Shown here: piece by piece, positions 1 through 8,758 of the stretch | Layout: each line of letters starts with the position of its first letter | Position numbering within the stretch: the first letter of the stretch is position 1 | Assembly (NCBI GenBank): GCA_009842245.1 | Contig: VYFT01000051.1 | Location: forward strand, 5,793-46,604 | Direction of reading: 5' to 3' | Length of the DNA: 40,812 bases | Source of the DNA: Gammaproteobacteria bacterium | GTDB taxonomy: Bacteria; Pseudomonadota; Gammaproteobacteria; Pseudomonadales; Azotimanducaceae | Program-made: the position numbers and the translations under genes | The notes under the pieces: model-generated | Database searches by the model: none | What the model saw: only the letters and a program-made list of their open reading frames with translations | Told to the model about the DNA's origin: nothing

Positions 1-1
1 G

Positions 2-559
2 ATATATATCAACGGCGTACCAATCTCGGAATATACGAAACACTCCCTTCGAAACCACATCGCTTTCGTGAGTCAGGAAGTGATTCTCTTCAACGATACG
101 ATTCGGAACAACATCGCGTACGGGACACTAGACAATGCCTCGGAAGAGCAAATTGAAAGTGCGGTGAGACGAGCTCGAGTTGAAGTGTTTACTCAGCGGA
201 TGCCGAAAGGATTAGACAGCGAAGTTGGTGATCGAGGTATGAGCTTGTCGCAGGGGGAAAGACAACGCATTCTGATCGCTCGCGCGATATTGAAAGATGC
301 GCCTATTCTGATCCTTGACGAAGCAACGTCGTCGCTTGACGCTGAGTCGGAGAGCTTAATCCAAGGAGCTTTGGATGAAATGATGTTGGGACGCACTACA
401 CTTGTAGTCGCACATCGCTTGTCTACCGTCGTAAACGCCGACACTATCGCAGTTCTCGACCAAGGACGCATCGTGGAGTTAGGATCTCATCAGGAACTGT
501 TGGCGAAGCAGGGTCGATATGCAACGCTGCACGCCTCGCAGTTTCGTGATACCGATTGA
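2..559 (+). CDS. msbA: Lipid A export ABC transporter MsbA, C-terminal part (5' end outside window)
   Basis: This is the last 185 codons of an ABC transporter with fused membrane and ATPase domains; only the nucleotide-binding part is here. The reading frame is open from base 2, so the gene starts before the window, and the GTG at 68 is internal. Visible motifs in order are the Q-loop (FVSQE), the ABC signature LSQGERQR, Walker B with D-loop (ILILDEATSSLD) and the switch histidine (VAHRLSTV). The Walker A motif lies outside. MsbA flips lipid A core across the inner membrane. The identification rests on the exporter-type motif set plus lpxK directly downstream, the usual msbA-lpxK pairing. Another exporter of the family is possible but less likely. 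Confidence 0.88.
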   Translation: MYINGVPISEYTKHSLRNHIAFVSQEVILFNDTIRNNIAYGTLDNASEEQIESAVRRARVEVFTQRMPKGLDSEVGDRGMSLSQGERQRILIARAILKDAPILILDEATSSLDAESESLIQGALDEMMLGRTTLVVAHRLSTVVNADTIAVLDQGRIVELGSHQELLAKQGRYATLHASQFRDTD

Positions 560-605
560 CACAGTTTCTATTTCTCCATGACCAGAGAGAGTTGAGCTGA
601 TCAAT

Positions 606-1604
606 TTGTGGTACTCCAAGTACAGTTGGTTGAGAGTGTTTACACCACTCTCTTGGGTATTGAGCAAGTTAGTCGAGCATCGTCGATCACGCTATAGTAA
701 GAACACAAAACGAGTGTGGAATGCTCCGGTTCCTGTTTGCGTTGTCGGAAATATTACAGTTGGGGGAACAGGTAAGACTCCACTCGTAATTTGGCTTTCC
801 CAATGGCTGATTCACAGGGGATTCAGGGTTGGAATAGTAAGTCGAGGATACGGTAGTAAAGCATCGAGTTACCCAATATCAGTAACTGAAAGATCGCGGT
901 GTCAAGAAGTTGGGGAAGAAAACATCCTGCTACACCGAAGAACGTTAGTTCCAATCGTCGTTGATCCGCAACGAGTGCGTGCAACTCAGTTTTTGCTCAA
1001 AAACCATGCCGTTGACGTTGTTATTTCAGACGATGGCCTTCAACACTATCGACTGGGACGCAACATCGAAATCGCGGTGTTCGACGGTACTCGCGGTATT
1101 GGAAACGGCTTGCAAATACCCTTTGGTCCGCTCAGAGAACCAAAAAAGAGATTATCAGAGGTTCATTGGCTTGTAGCCAAAAATGAATCGAAGTTCATCG
1201 ATCTACCTGCATTCCCGATGCAACTCGAACCGATCGAATTTGTAAATTTAGGAAACGACTCGGCTTTGGGAATTTCTGAATTCAAAACGCAATACTCTGG
1301 ACCGCTCCGTGCGATTGCCGCGATTGGAAATCCGCAGAGTTTTCAAGACACGTTAGATAGGCTCGAAATACAAGCACGAGTCGAAGCGTTTCGAGATCAC
1401 CACTATTTTCGAGTGGATGAGCTTGACGCTAACGGAAGTGTTATCATCGTCACCGAAAAAGACGCACAAAAAATTCGCGAACTACCGATGGATGCAGGCC
1501 ACATTTGGTACCTACGAGTGGATGTTAAATTTAAAGACAACATAGATGGGTTCCTAGGCTCAATGTTTAGAGAACAGGGTCTTAACGTCAAGGAGCGAGA
1601 TTGA
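606..1604 (+). CDS. lpxK: Tetraacyldisaccharide 4'-kinase LpxK
   Basis: LpxK phosphorylates the 4' position of the lipid A disaccharide at the inner membrane. The 332-residue product is the normal length. The N-terminus has the family's membrane-associated segment (FTPLSWVLSKLV), then a P-loop GGTGKTP near residues 53-59, then SRGYGSKA, then the DDGLQHYRL block and GNGLQIPFGPLREP typical of LpxK. The start is TTG at 606, with a GAG-containing element upstream; no in-frame ATG lies between the upstream stop and the conserved region. Its stop overlaps the kdsB start by 4 bases (TTGA), so the two are probably translationally coupled. Lipid A phosphorylation follows MsbA in gene order, as in many gammaproteobacteria. 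Confidence 0.95.
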   Translation: MWYSKYSWLRVFTPLSWVLSKLVEHRRSRYSKNTKRVWNAPVPVCVVGNITVGGTGKTPLVIWLSQWLIHRGFRVGIVSRGYGSKASSYPISVTERSRCQEVGEENILLHRRTLVPIVVDPQRVRATQFLLKNHAVDVVISDDGLQHYRLGRNIEIAVFDGTRGIGNGLQIPFGPLREPKKRLSEVHWLVAKNESKFIDLPAFPMQLEPIEFVNLGNDSALGISEFKTQYSGPLRAIAAIGNPQSFQDTLDRLEIQARVEAFRDHHYFRVDELDANGSVIIVTEKDAQKIRELPMDAGHIWYLRVDVKFKDNIDGFLGSMFREQGLNVKERD

Positions 1605-2371
1605 GTAGTTCGTTCACCGTTATCATCCCGGCACGTTTAAATTCAACGCGGCTCCCAGGCAAACTCCTACTACCCATTGAGGGCAAGTCGATGCTTCGAC
1701 ACGTTGTCGATCGAGTTCTAATGTCTGACGCAAAGCACGTTTACGTAGCGGTCGATGACAAACAGCTCGCCGAAACGGTGGTTGGAACACAAGCTACTCC
1801 GATCATGACATCCAATGATCACTCGTCCGGTACGGACCGAATCGTTGAGGTGCTTCGGACGTTGAACGCCGACGCAAATGACATCGTTGTAAATGTGCAA
1901 GGGGACGAGCCATTGATCCCACCCAGCGTGGTAAATCAAGCTGCTCAACTCTTAATTGATCGTCCGTCGCTCGGTGTAGCTAGCTTATATTCGGAAATTT
2001 CGTACCCAGAAGAGGTCTTTGATCCCAACGTGGTGAAAGTTGTACTGAATTCAGATTCGAACGCAATGTACTTTTCGCGCGCGCCGATTCCTTGGGATCG
2101 CGAAACATTCATGGAAGGGGAACCAACAGAAGTTGCGTCTCATTGGCGTCGCCACTTAGGTATTTACGCTTATCGCGTTTGGGCACTACAGGAGTTTGCG
2201 TCTTGGAGTCCATCACGTTTGGAACAAATTGAGTGCTTAGAACAGCTTCGATTTCTTGAGAATGGAATCTCGATCGTATTAAGCGAAGTCGTCGAATCCG
2301 TATCAATTGGAGTGGACACTCCACAGGATTTGGCGCGAGTGCGTGAAGTGCTCGCAAGGCGAAACAACTAG
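1601..2371 (+). CDS. kdsB: 3-deoxy-manno-octulosonate cytidylyltransferase KdsB
   Basis: KdsB makes CMP-Kdo, the activated sugar for the inner core of lipopolysaccharide, in the cytoplasm. The 256 residues match the usual length of about 250. Diagnostic blocks are the nucleotide-binding IIPARLNSTRLPGK at the N-terminus, SGTDRIVE, NVQGDEPLIPP, FSRAPIPWDR and HLGIYAYR. The start is TTG at 1601, preceded by a good AAGGAG ribosome-binding site at about 1590-1595 and overlapping the lpxK stop. murB begins only 8 bases after its stop. A phosphatase gene (ptpA) sits between kdsB and murB in some Pseudomonas relatives but is absent here. Confidence 0.96.
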   Translation: MSSSFTVIIPARLNSTRLPGKLLLPIEGKSMLRHVVDRVLMSDAKHVYVAVDDKQLAETVVGTQATPIMTSNDHSSGTDRIVEVLRTLNADANDIVVNVQGDEPLIPPSVVNQAAQLLIDRPSLGVASLYSEISYPEEVFDPNVVKVVLNSDSNAMYFSRAPIPWDRETFMEGEPTEVASHWRRHLGIYAYRVWALQEFASWSPSRLEQIECLEQLRFLENGISIVLSEVVESVSIGVDTPQDLARVREVLARRNN

Positions 2372-2379
2372 TTTATTAC

Positions 2380-3411
2380 GTGTCTGCGTCCTTGGCACAA
2401 TCTTATTCCGTTTTAACGAACCGTTCGCTTCACAGTCTAAATAGCCTTAAATTAGAGAGTGTCGCTGAAGAGTATGTGCACATCACTTCCGCGGATCAAC
2501 TCGTTGAGGCAACTAATTATTCCGGTCCTCTACACTTCTTAGGCGGCGGGTCAAACCTTCTACTTCTTCCAAGAGTTCGAGGGAGAATGCTCCATATTGG
2601 TATTCGCGGTGTGACGATTACGCGTGAATCGAAAGACAAATACTTAGTTCGAGTTGGGGCAGGTGAGAATTGGCACCAATTCGTGCTGCACACCTTACGA
2701 CAAGGAATAGGCGGATTAGAGAACTTAGCCTTAATCCCAGGGAACGTAGGTGGAGCCCCCTATCAAAACATTGGTGCCTACGGTCGCGAACTGGCGGAAC
2801 TCATCCATAGCGTCGAAGTGTTTGATTTGATCAATAAGAAATCTCGCGTCCTGTCAAACGAGGCGTGCCAGTTTTCGTACCGCAACAGTGTTTTTCGTGC
2901 CACCGGGACACCTCAGTTAGTCATCACACACGTCAATTTCTTGTTGGGCGGCGTGCCGTTGATGGCAGAGTACAGAGATGTGCGCGACAGCCTAAGTGCG
3001 TACTCAGAGGAAGAAGTAGATCACGACCTCATCGCTGAGACCGTTATCAGTATTCGTGAACGCAAACTGCCTGATTTAGAGAAGTATCCAAACGTAGGCA
3101 GTTTCTTCAAGAATCCTACACTAACGAAGCAAGAATACGACCACTTGAGAGCCAAAATCGAAATTGTGGGATATTCGCAGGGTGTAAACGTACGCGTGCC
3201 CGCTGCGCGACTCATTGATGCACAAAAGTGGAAAGGGAAACAAGTGGGCAACGTTCTTGTCTGGCATCGCCAGCCATTGGTATTGGTTAATTGCGGTGGA
3301 GCTTCCGCAACTGAGTTTATATCTGTAGCCGAGCGTATATCAGACGATGTCGAGCAGCACTACGGAATCCGTCTGTTGCTTGAACCAGTTGTAATGGGAA
3401 GCGACAATTAG
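2380..3411 (+). CDS. murB: UDP-N-acetylenolpyruvoylglucosamine reductase MurB
   Basis: MurB reduces the enolpyruvyl group of UDP-GlcNAc-enolpyruvate to make UDP-MurNAc, an early cytoplasmic step of peptidoglycan synthesis, using FAD and NADPH. The 343 residues fit the type I (E. coli-like) enzyme. Visible are the FAD-binding GGGSNLLL near residue 55, GAGENWHQFV, GLENLALIPGNVGGAPYQNIGAYG, the FSYRNSVF arginine block, the catalytic serine in VGSFFKNP (about Ser241) and the C-terminal LEPVV glutamate. The start is GTG at 2380 with only a weak ribosome-binding site, so translation may depend on coupling with kdsB. It converges with rne, the two stops being about 20 bases apart, and no clear terminator lies between. 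Confidence 0.95.
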   Translation: MSASLAQSYSVLTNRSLHSLNSLKLESVAEEYVHITSADQLVEATNYSGPLHFLGGGSNLLLLPRVRGRMLHIGIRGVTITRESKDKYLVRVGAGENWHQFVLHTLRQGIGGLENLALIPGNVGGAPYQNIGAYGRELAELIHSVEVFDLINKKSRVLSNEACQFSYRNSVFRATGTPQLVITHVNFLLGGVPLMAEYRDVRDSLSAYSEEEVDHDLIAETVISIRERKLPDLEKYPNVGSFFKNPTLTKQEYDHLRAKIEIVGYSQGVNVRVPAARLIDAQKWKGKQVGNVLVWHRQPLVLVNCGGASATEFISVAERISDDVEQHYGIRLLLEPVVMGSDN

Positions 3412-3432
3412 GAAACGTCGCCTCGCGCAGCG

Positions 3433-6120
3433 TTACTGAGACACTACAGGTCTCGGTCGACTTTCCTTAGGTCGAATTCGAGGATCGTTCGATGCACGAG
3501 CGTTTCTGTCGGTTACTTCTACTTCCGGATTTGCAGTTCTTGACTCATCTGGCGAATCGTTTCCCGTAGTGTCTGCGTCATCATTTCCTCTCGAATCATG
3601 AGACTCTAAGTTGATAGTAACAGCAGATCCTTCCTCGGGAGTCTGATTTTCTGTTCGAGATACCTGTTCATTGGTAGCCTCTGCTGAACTCTGTGTGTCT
3701 TGATTCTCGTCAGTAACAAGAACATCTGTACTAGGAGAATCATTTGTACTCTCCGGTACGTTCTTGTCTGAATCTAACGTTTTCTCAATTTTTGAGGATT
3801 GTTCAACTTGGTCAGTCAGGTCGGATTGATTTTGTAAATTTGCTTCTTGAGTCGAGTTCGACTGTTCCAATGATGCTGACCGAGCTGCCGCACCGGTGTC
3901 AGGGCTTGAATCGTTTGTAGCTGTTTGTGCTGAATCAGTATGTTTCGCCTTTTTCGGTACTGGTGTCTTACTCTTCTTGCCGTTTTTCGAAGGCGGTGTT
4001 TCTGCAGACTTTGCATCAAGGCCTTTTTTGACTCGTTTTTTCTTAACATCGCTAGCCGATGCGTCTGATTTAACTTCTTTTTTAGCGGTGTCTTTTCCGG
4101 CGCGACTCTGAACACGCTCTTTGTTTGCGTTACGACTTTTTGTTGTAGGTAAAGCTGTTGCTTGAGTTCGTTCTTTGATACGTTTTGATTCCGAACTCCT
4201 CGCGGTTGTTTTGTTCGGCGAGTGCCGAGTAATTTTTTGCTTTACACGTTGCGTAGCTTTTGTACCGCTTTCACCGCGTCCATCGTGAGTACGCTTTTTT
4301 CGGGTGTTAGAGGTCTTTCTCCGTTTCGTATTAGACCTCTCTGATTCGTTCTCAACTGTAAATAGGCGGTGGTACAGATAGGTTGGAACCGCAGGTACGA
4401 AACGGAAAAAACGGCCCGCGCCGTCAAGGACATTCGAAAACCCTGCCTTGTCTTTACTGTTTTTTGCTTCAGACTTCTTAGGTGGTTTACGTTCTATTTC
4501 GGGGCGTTTTACAGCCGCTGTTTGAATGGATGCTGCTTGCGTTTCCCTATTTACCTTTCCTTTTTTGCTCTTTCCGTTTTCCGGAATTCCGTGCTCGAAA
4601 TTCTTCGTCTTTACGGGCGTCTTGCTGTATGTGGTGGAAAACGATTCGACGACGAAAGATGCGTCTTCCCCATCTTGATCCGGAACTATTTCTAACTTCG
4701 CGCTTGATCGCATTTCAACCATACTGAGGTGAGGTCGAAGATCGTTAGTCAGATACTGCGCGACAGCTGGAGTTACTCTAGCTCGAATTCGGGCAATACG
4801 TTTGCTGTGGCTGCGCGCCTCAATCTCGCGGAAGATGCGATGACCGACGGAGTCAACGGTTTGTCGGTAGCCGTGTCCTCCACATCCTTCGCAACGCTGA
4901 AAGTCAGTGTCGTATATTGAAGACCGGGGGCGTCTTCGTTGGAGTTCCATTAAACCAAACGAGGAAATTGGTTCCCATTTCGTCCTACCACGATCTAAGT
5001 CGCACAAGCGAGAGACACGATCTTCAAGTTTTCTTATATCTTGAACTTCGTACAGATCGATGAAATCGATCACGATTAGACCGCCGATGTCTCGCAAGCG
5101 TAACTGATTGAAAATCTCGTCCGCAGCTTCTAAGTTAGTGTTCAACACCATGTCGCGAAAGTTATCATTGAATCGGAACTGTGCCGAATTTACGTCAATC
5201 GTTAACAGTGCTTCAGTGGGGTCGAGCACAATCTGGCCACCCGATGGTAGATCGATGGTGCGATCAAACACCTTGCTTACCTGCGCTTCAATGCGATACT
5301 TGGTGTACAACGGGATTTCGTCTTTATAAAGTTGGATGTCACCAGAAAAGTCTGCCATGTACGAGTTCACGAACCCACGGATATCCTCGTAGATTCCTTT
5401 GTCATCCACGATTACTCGTTCAATGTTGCTATGGAGATTGTCGCGCAATACGGAATTAACCAAATTGTTTGCCTCATATAACAATCGAGGTGCTTGTGAA
5501 TCCGAATAAGCTTGTTGAATAAGTTTCAACAAGTCGGCACATTCTCGTACGTCGGTTTGAAGTTCTTTTTGACTTCGGCCTCTGGCTGAGGTGCGGATCA
5601 CTAGACCACATTCTTTGGGGACTTTGAGCTTGGGAAGCATAGCTTCAATTTCAGCTCGCTGCTCGCGGTTAATTTGGCGGGATATGCGAGTAATTGGACG
5701 GTTGGTGTTCAAAACTACGTGCTGTCCGTGTAGCTGAATTTGTCCGGTCAAAGCAGCGCCTTTTTCGACACGGGCGTCTCGTTCCACTTGTACCAATACA
5801 TCGTCGTTGACTTTCAACACATCCGCAATGCGTTCTGGTGTGTCGTTCTCGTCACTGCTACCGCGGCGGCCGTATTTGTAGTGAATTTTGTCGAGGGTCA
5901 ACAATCCATGTTTTAGGTCTCCGAAATCTACGAATGCCGCCTGTAGTTGGTCGTTAATGGAAACGACTTTGGCTTTGTAGATATTGCCTTGAGAACTTCG
6001 ATTTGCGAACTTCTCAATGTGTAGGTCGTGTAGAACTGGTGCGGACTGCGCACCGTTTGAATTGACAATTGCGACGCGTACTTCTCTGGATTTGAGTACG
6101 CTAATCAGCATTAATTTCAT
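3433..6120 (-). CDS. rne: Ribonuclease E
   Basis: RNase E is the membrane-associated endoribonuclease that starts mRNA decay and processes rRNA and tRNA. The 895-residue product has an S1 RNA-binding domain (about 37-125), a 5'-sensor and RNase H-like region, and the catalytic DNase I-like domain with metal-binding aspartates in TIDVNSA (about D309) and VIDFIDL (about D352). The zinc-link is CEGC at about 410-413, where E. coli has CPRC. After residue 500 the sequence is low-complexity. A probable amphipathic membrane anchor with aromatic residues lies around 560-590, followed by a lysine/arginine-rich stretch and then an acidic Ser/Thr/Glu/Asp-rich tail. The tail is the part that normally scaffolds the degradosome. 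The start is ATG at 6120 with AGGAAG upstream. Confidence 0.96.
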   Translation of the reverse strand: MKLMLISVLKSREVRVAIVNSNGAQSAPVLHDLHIEKFANRSSQGNIYKAKVVSINDQLQAAFVDFGDLKHGLLTLDKIHYKYGRRGSSDENDTPERIADVLKVNDDVLVQVERDARVEKGAALTGQIQLHGQHVVLNTNRPITRISRQINREQRAEIEAMLPKLKVPKECGLVIRTSARGRSQKELQTDVRECADLLKLIQQAYSDSQAPRLLYEANNLVNSVLRDNLHSNIERVIVDDKGIYEDIRGFVNSYMADFSGDIQLYKDEIPLYTKYRIEAQVSKVFDRTIDLPSGGQIVLDPTEALLTIDVNSAQFRFNDNFRDMVLNTNLEAADEIFNQLRLRDIGGLIVIDFIDLYEVQDIRKLEDRVSRLCDLDRGRTKWEPISSFGLMELQRRRPRSSIYDTDFQRCEGCGGHGYRQTVDSVGHRIFREIEARSHSKRIARIRARVTPAVAQYLTNDLRPHLSMVEMRSSAKLEIVPDQDGEDASFVVESFSTTYSKTPVKTKNFEHGIPENGKSKKGKVNRETQAASIQTAAVKRPEIERKPPKKSEAKNSKDKAGFSNVLDGAGRFFRFVPAVPTYLYHRLFTVENESERSNTKRRKTSNTRKKRTHDGRGESGTKATQRVKQKITRHSPNKTTARSSESKRIKERTQATALPTTKSRNANKERVQSRAGKDTAKKEVKSDASASDVKKKRVKKGLDAKSAETPPSKNGKKSKTPVPKKAKHTDSAQTATNDSSPDTGAAARSASLEQSNSTQEANLQNQSDLTDQVEQSSKIEKTLDSDKNVPESTNDSPSTDVLVTDENQDTQSSAEATNEQVSRTENQTPEEGSAVTINLESHDSRGNDDADTTGNDSPDESRTANPEVEVTDRNARASNDPRIRPKESRPRPVVSQ

Positions 6121-6668
6121 GGTATCGAAACTTCCTGTTTGTAGGATTTCGAACCCGAAATGTCAAAAAGTCAGCTACATAGTTTGTGGGCCGAAGACTC
6201 TAAGTGGATCAATTTGCAACGGTAAAACGTAGAGTCTGCTACGCCATCGATCATCGCAAATGAACGCTGAATTTTTAGTAGCTCTTATGGTTGCCATGGA
6301 ATTTAGGTAATGATTGTCTGATTCCAACTACGCCGTGGTTGAAAAACCTCGGTTTGATTCAAAGCGTAAGATAAAGTCTTCAGTAAATTGGGGATTAATG
6401 TAGCCGTTTTGACTGATTTCGGTATCGAAATCTTTCTAGTTCTTGTAGTAATTACTTCACATCACTCTGGTTTCTGTGATTTTGCGAAACCAAAAATGTG
6501 TTCTTCAAACCTGTGGCAATTAGTGCTCTGTCAAGGCTTGGTCGAATATTCTTCGTAAATAATTTGAAGTGGTTTAACGACCAGTAAGACTCACATTCGA
6601 GTGTACTTAAGTGTATATGATACACGCATTAGCACGATCTGTAAAGTAACAAACATGCTGGATACGGT
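6121..6668. promoter_or_regulatory. Divergent rne/rluC intergenic region with structured rne leader
   Basis: This 548-bp gap between the divergent rne and rluC starts holds no convincing gene. Read as the rne leader (minus strand) it contains several inverted repeats. One is an 8-bp perfect stem AGACTCTA/TAGAGTCT (6195-6202 with 6230-6237). Another is AAACC/GGTTT flanked by TTGAA/TTCAA (6339-6362). A short hairpin ATTTCG/CGAAAT (6146-6161) lies just upstream of the ribosome-binding site. Long structured leaders that let RNase E control its own mRNA are known for enterobacterial rne; that this one does the same is inference. No confident sigma70 promoter for rne was found. Confidence 0.5.
6611..6625. 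promoter_or_regulatory. Palindrome with -10-like element upstream of rluC
   Basis: GTGTAT-ATG-ATACAC is a perfect 6-bp inverted repeat with a 3-base spacer, 44 bases before the rluC ATG. It contains TATGAT (6616-6621), a plausible -10 element, but no good -35 lies 16-18 bases upstream. It could be an operator overlapping the rluC promoter. This is a sequence observation with an inferred role. Confidence 0.35.
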
Positions 6669-7565
6669 ATGACTCCTGTTCAAAATTTCACCATTCGTAA
6701 GCATTCTGGGCAACGCTTGGACAACTTCCTCTTGCGTGAGTTGAAGCCGATCCCGCGAAGTCGAATCATGCGTATGATTCGTCGCGGCGAGGTTCGAGTC
6801 AATGGTAAACGTGCTAAAGTTCATTTAAAACTGAGCGAAGGTGACCGTGTTCGAGTACCTCCGGTCGCACTAGTCGAAGAAAATAGAGCCACGGTACCCC
6901 AATGGCTCATCGACATCTTGGACGAGACCGTGATTTACGAAGATGATCGCCTGATTGCGGTGAACAAGCCCAGTGGCGTCTCGGTTCACGGAGGAACATC
7001 AGTGCCTGTAGGTTTAATAGACGCTGTTCAAGAGTATTTCAACGACGACGACATACAGTTAGGGCACCGAATTGACCGTGACACATCGGGATGTGTATTG
7101 TTTGCGAAGACTAGAGTGGCGTTGTTGGAGATCCATCACGCATTGCTGCACCATCAGTTAGTCAAGCAATACGAGGGTATCGTCTCAGGGTGCTGGCCGA
7201 GCGATGTTAGGGAAATTTCGGTTCCACTTCGGAAGTTTCGACTCCCTAACGATGAGCGTCGAGTAGAAGTACATGATTCTGGAAAAACGGCAAATTCAAA
7301 GTTTGAAATTTTGCGAGGCTCTGAACGACTGACTTGGCTTCAGATTGAACCTTCAACCGGACGAACCCATCAGATTCGCGTACACTGTCAGTATCAAGGG
7401 CACGCGATTGTGGGAGATCGCAAATACTCAGTATCTAAGAACTTCAACGCACCAAAAATGTTGTTGCATGCGCGGAGTATTCAGTTTGCCGATGGGCTTA
7501 CTATTCAGGCTCCGGTGCCAGCGTACTTTGAAGAGTTTTGGCATCAACAGACTCAAGCGGGTTGA
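6669..7565 (+). CDS. rluC: 23S rRNA pseudouridine synthase RluC
   Basis: RluC converts three uridines of 23S rRNA (955, 2504 and 2580 in E. coli numbering) to pseudouridine. The 298-residue protein has an N-terminal S4 RNA-binding domain (about 15-65, RLDNFLLREL to NGKRAK), a linker, then the RluA-type catalytic domain with HRIDRDTSG (catalytic aspartate about D136), and later GRTHQIRVH and AIVGDRKY. RluD-type enzymes share these motifs; RluC is chosen because the gene is divergent from rne, the standard arrangement. The start is ATG at 6669. Its last 65 bases overlap the 3' end of the convergent yceF. Confidence 0.93.
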   Translation: MTPVQNFTIRKHSGQRLDNFLLRELKPIPRSRIMRMIRRGEVRVNGKRAKVHLKLSEGDRVRVPPVALVEENRATVPQWLIDILDETVIYEDDRLIAVNKPSGVSVHGGTSVPVGLIDAVQEYFNDDDIQLGHRIDRDTSGCVLFAKTRVALLEIHHALLHHQLVKQYEGIVSGCWPSDVREISVPLRKFRLPNDERRVEVHDSGKTANSKFEILRGSERLTWLQIEPSTGRTHQIRVHCQYQGHAIVGDRKYSVSKNFNAPKMLLHARSIQFADGLTIQAPVPAYFEEFWHQQTQAG

Positions 7566-8127
7566 TCCCATACTCTCGGAGAAACTCTGCCGTGCGTATG
7601 AGCGGTAGCCCGACAAGAGCAGTAGGATCGTCTGAACGGACAGATTTGAAGAGGAGAGGTCCGTGCGCTTCTGACTTTATAGCACCGGCGCAATCCAATG
7701 GTTGATCCAGAGTTAAGTAGGTGGTGGCTTCACTTTTCGAAAAGTCGCGGAAGTGAACTTCGGTCTGAATGACATCACTTAGGATTTTGTCTTGTGGACC
7801 AACTACGGTAATCGCGGTAAAAAATGACACAGACTGACCCCTGAAGCTCAGAAGCATGTCCCGAGCTTTATCAAAGACACCCGGTTTGACTAATAGTTGT
7901 CCATTGCAGACCCCCGTTTGATCGCTACCAATTACAACGCTATGAGGACATCTTTGCGCGACTACTGTCGCTTTCAACGTTGCGAAGCGTTGTGCAATCG
8001 AGCCGGGAGTCTCTGTAGGTCCAGGATGCTCGTCGATGTCCGGTGCTACTGTGCGAAATTGATAGCCCAAAGAAGCTAGCAGTCGCTGTCGATACCGTGA
8101 CGACGATGCTAAGATCAGGTCATACAT
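7501..8127 (-). CDS. yceF: Maf-family nucleotide pyrophosphatase YceF (7-methyl-GTP type)
   Basis: Maf proteins hydrolyse modified nucleoside triphosphates; the YceF branch prefers 7-methyl-GTP. The 208-residue product starts with the Maf signature LILASSSRYRQRLL, has the catalytic aspartate in VIGSDQTG, the KP motif in LVKPG, and DCAGAIKSEA, which resembles the YceF branch (HCAGSFKSEG) rather than the dTTP-specific branch. The C-terminal VGLPLI block is conserved. The start is ATG at 8127. The end overlaps rluC on the opposite strand by 65 bp, so the last 20 or so residues (after NPLE) are probably a non-conserved extension. It is divergent from the yceD operon promoter. Confidence 0.9.
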   Translation of the reverse strand: MYDLILASSSRYRQRLLASLGYQFRTVAPDIDEHPGPTETPGSIAQRFATLKATVVAQRCPHSVVIGSDQTGVCNGQLLVKPGVFDKARDMLLSFRGQSVSFFTAITVVGPQDKILSDVIQTEVHFRDFSKSEATTYLTLDQPLDCAGAIKSEAHGPLLFKSVRSDDPTALVGLPLIRTAEFLREYGINPLESVDAKTLQSTLAPEPE

Positions 8128-8173
8128 GAACTAAAAACTCGGTTACATAAAACTACTGGTGAACGTGCGAGCA

Positions 8174-8202
8174 TTGACAGTATCTTGCAATGTCACTATC
8201 AT
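8174..8202 (+). promoter_or_regulatory. Sigma70-like promoter of the yceD-rpmF-plsX-fab operon
   Basis: A consensus -35 TTGACA (8174-8179) is followed after exactly 17 bases by TATCAT (8197-8202), one mismatch from TATAAT. Transcription should start near 8209, giving a leader of only about 20 bases before yceD. It is the best-matching promoter seen in the window and lies between yceF (-) and yceD (+), upstream of a run of same-strand ribosomal and fatty acid genes. Confidence 0.75.
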
Positions 8203-8231
8203 CTTGACTAGCGAAAGCTCCTTGGGTGTTT

Positions 8232-8729
8232 ATGATAGCTTTTTCTCCAAGCGACTGCGCCCGTTCAAACCGCACGTGGCAAGGCAGTCTCTCGACGTCT
8301 ACATTTCCGCGGTTATATGCAGCGGTAGGCAAGATCGACGAAACTGTAAGCGTTCAACTTGAATTTTTACTTGATGAAAACGATCGAGTTCGCGTATTTG
8401 GTCAGATAGACACTAGAGCCAGACTTCGGTGTTATGCGTGTTCGATTGAAAAAGAAGTTCCTTTTACCGTAAAACTTGACGTACGGTTGGTACGATCTGA
8501 GCAGGAAGCTCGCGAGATATTTGGTGAATTTGATGCGATCGTGGTCGCGGATGATAAAATTACCCTCCAAGAACTCATTGAAGACGATGTTCTGATGAGC
8601 ATTCCATCACGAGTTTGCGACGACCAACAAGCCTGTCCCCGGCGACAAACAGACACTGAAGCAATACCACCGACGACCCATCGGCCTTTTGCAAACATCG
8701 GGCGGTTGATGAAAGCGAGTCGGTCATAG
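8232..8729 (+). CDS. yceD: YceD/DUF177 family protein (23S rRNA accumulation factor)
   Basis: YceD proteins are small soluble factors needed for normal 23S rRNA accumulation and are nearly always encoded just before rpmF. The 165-residue product has the family core: RLRCYACSIE with a CxxC pair, then a strand pattern ending in VRSEQEARE, then LQELIEDDVLMSIP and a further Cys-containing CDDQQAC segment. The N-terminus is weakly conserved. ATG 8232 is chosen; a GTG six bases earlier (8226) is equally possible, and neither has a clear ribosome-binding site. The predicted transcription start is only about 20 bases upstream, which rules out much longer versions. rpmF follows after 29 bases. Confidence 0.88.
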   Translation: MIAFSPSDCARSNRTWQGSLSTSTFPRLYAAVGKIDETVSVQLEFLLDENDRVRVFGQIDTRARLRCYACSIEKEVPFTVKLDVRLVRSEQEAREIFGEFDAIVVADDKITLQELIEDDVLMSIPSRVCDDQQACPRRQTDTEAIPPTTHRPFANIGRLMKASRS

Positions 8730-8758
8730 TTAGTTTCAATCAATTCGGTACATAGTTT

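Noticed and set aside
3896..4695. Plus-strand open frames opposite the RNase E tail
   Set aside because: They come from the biased lysine/arginine and acidic codons of the rne tail and show no protein-like pattern.
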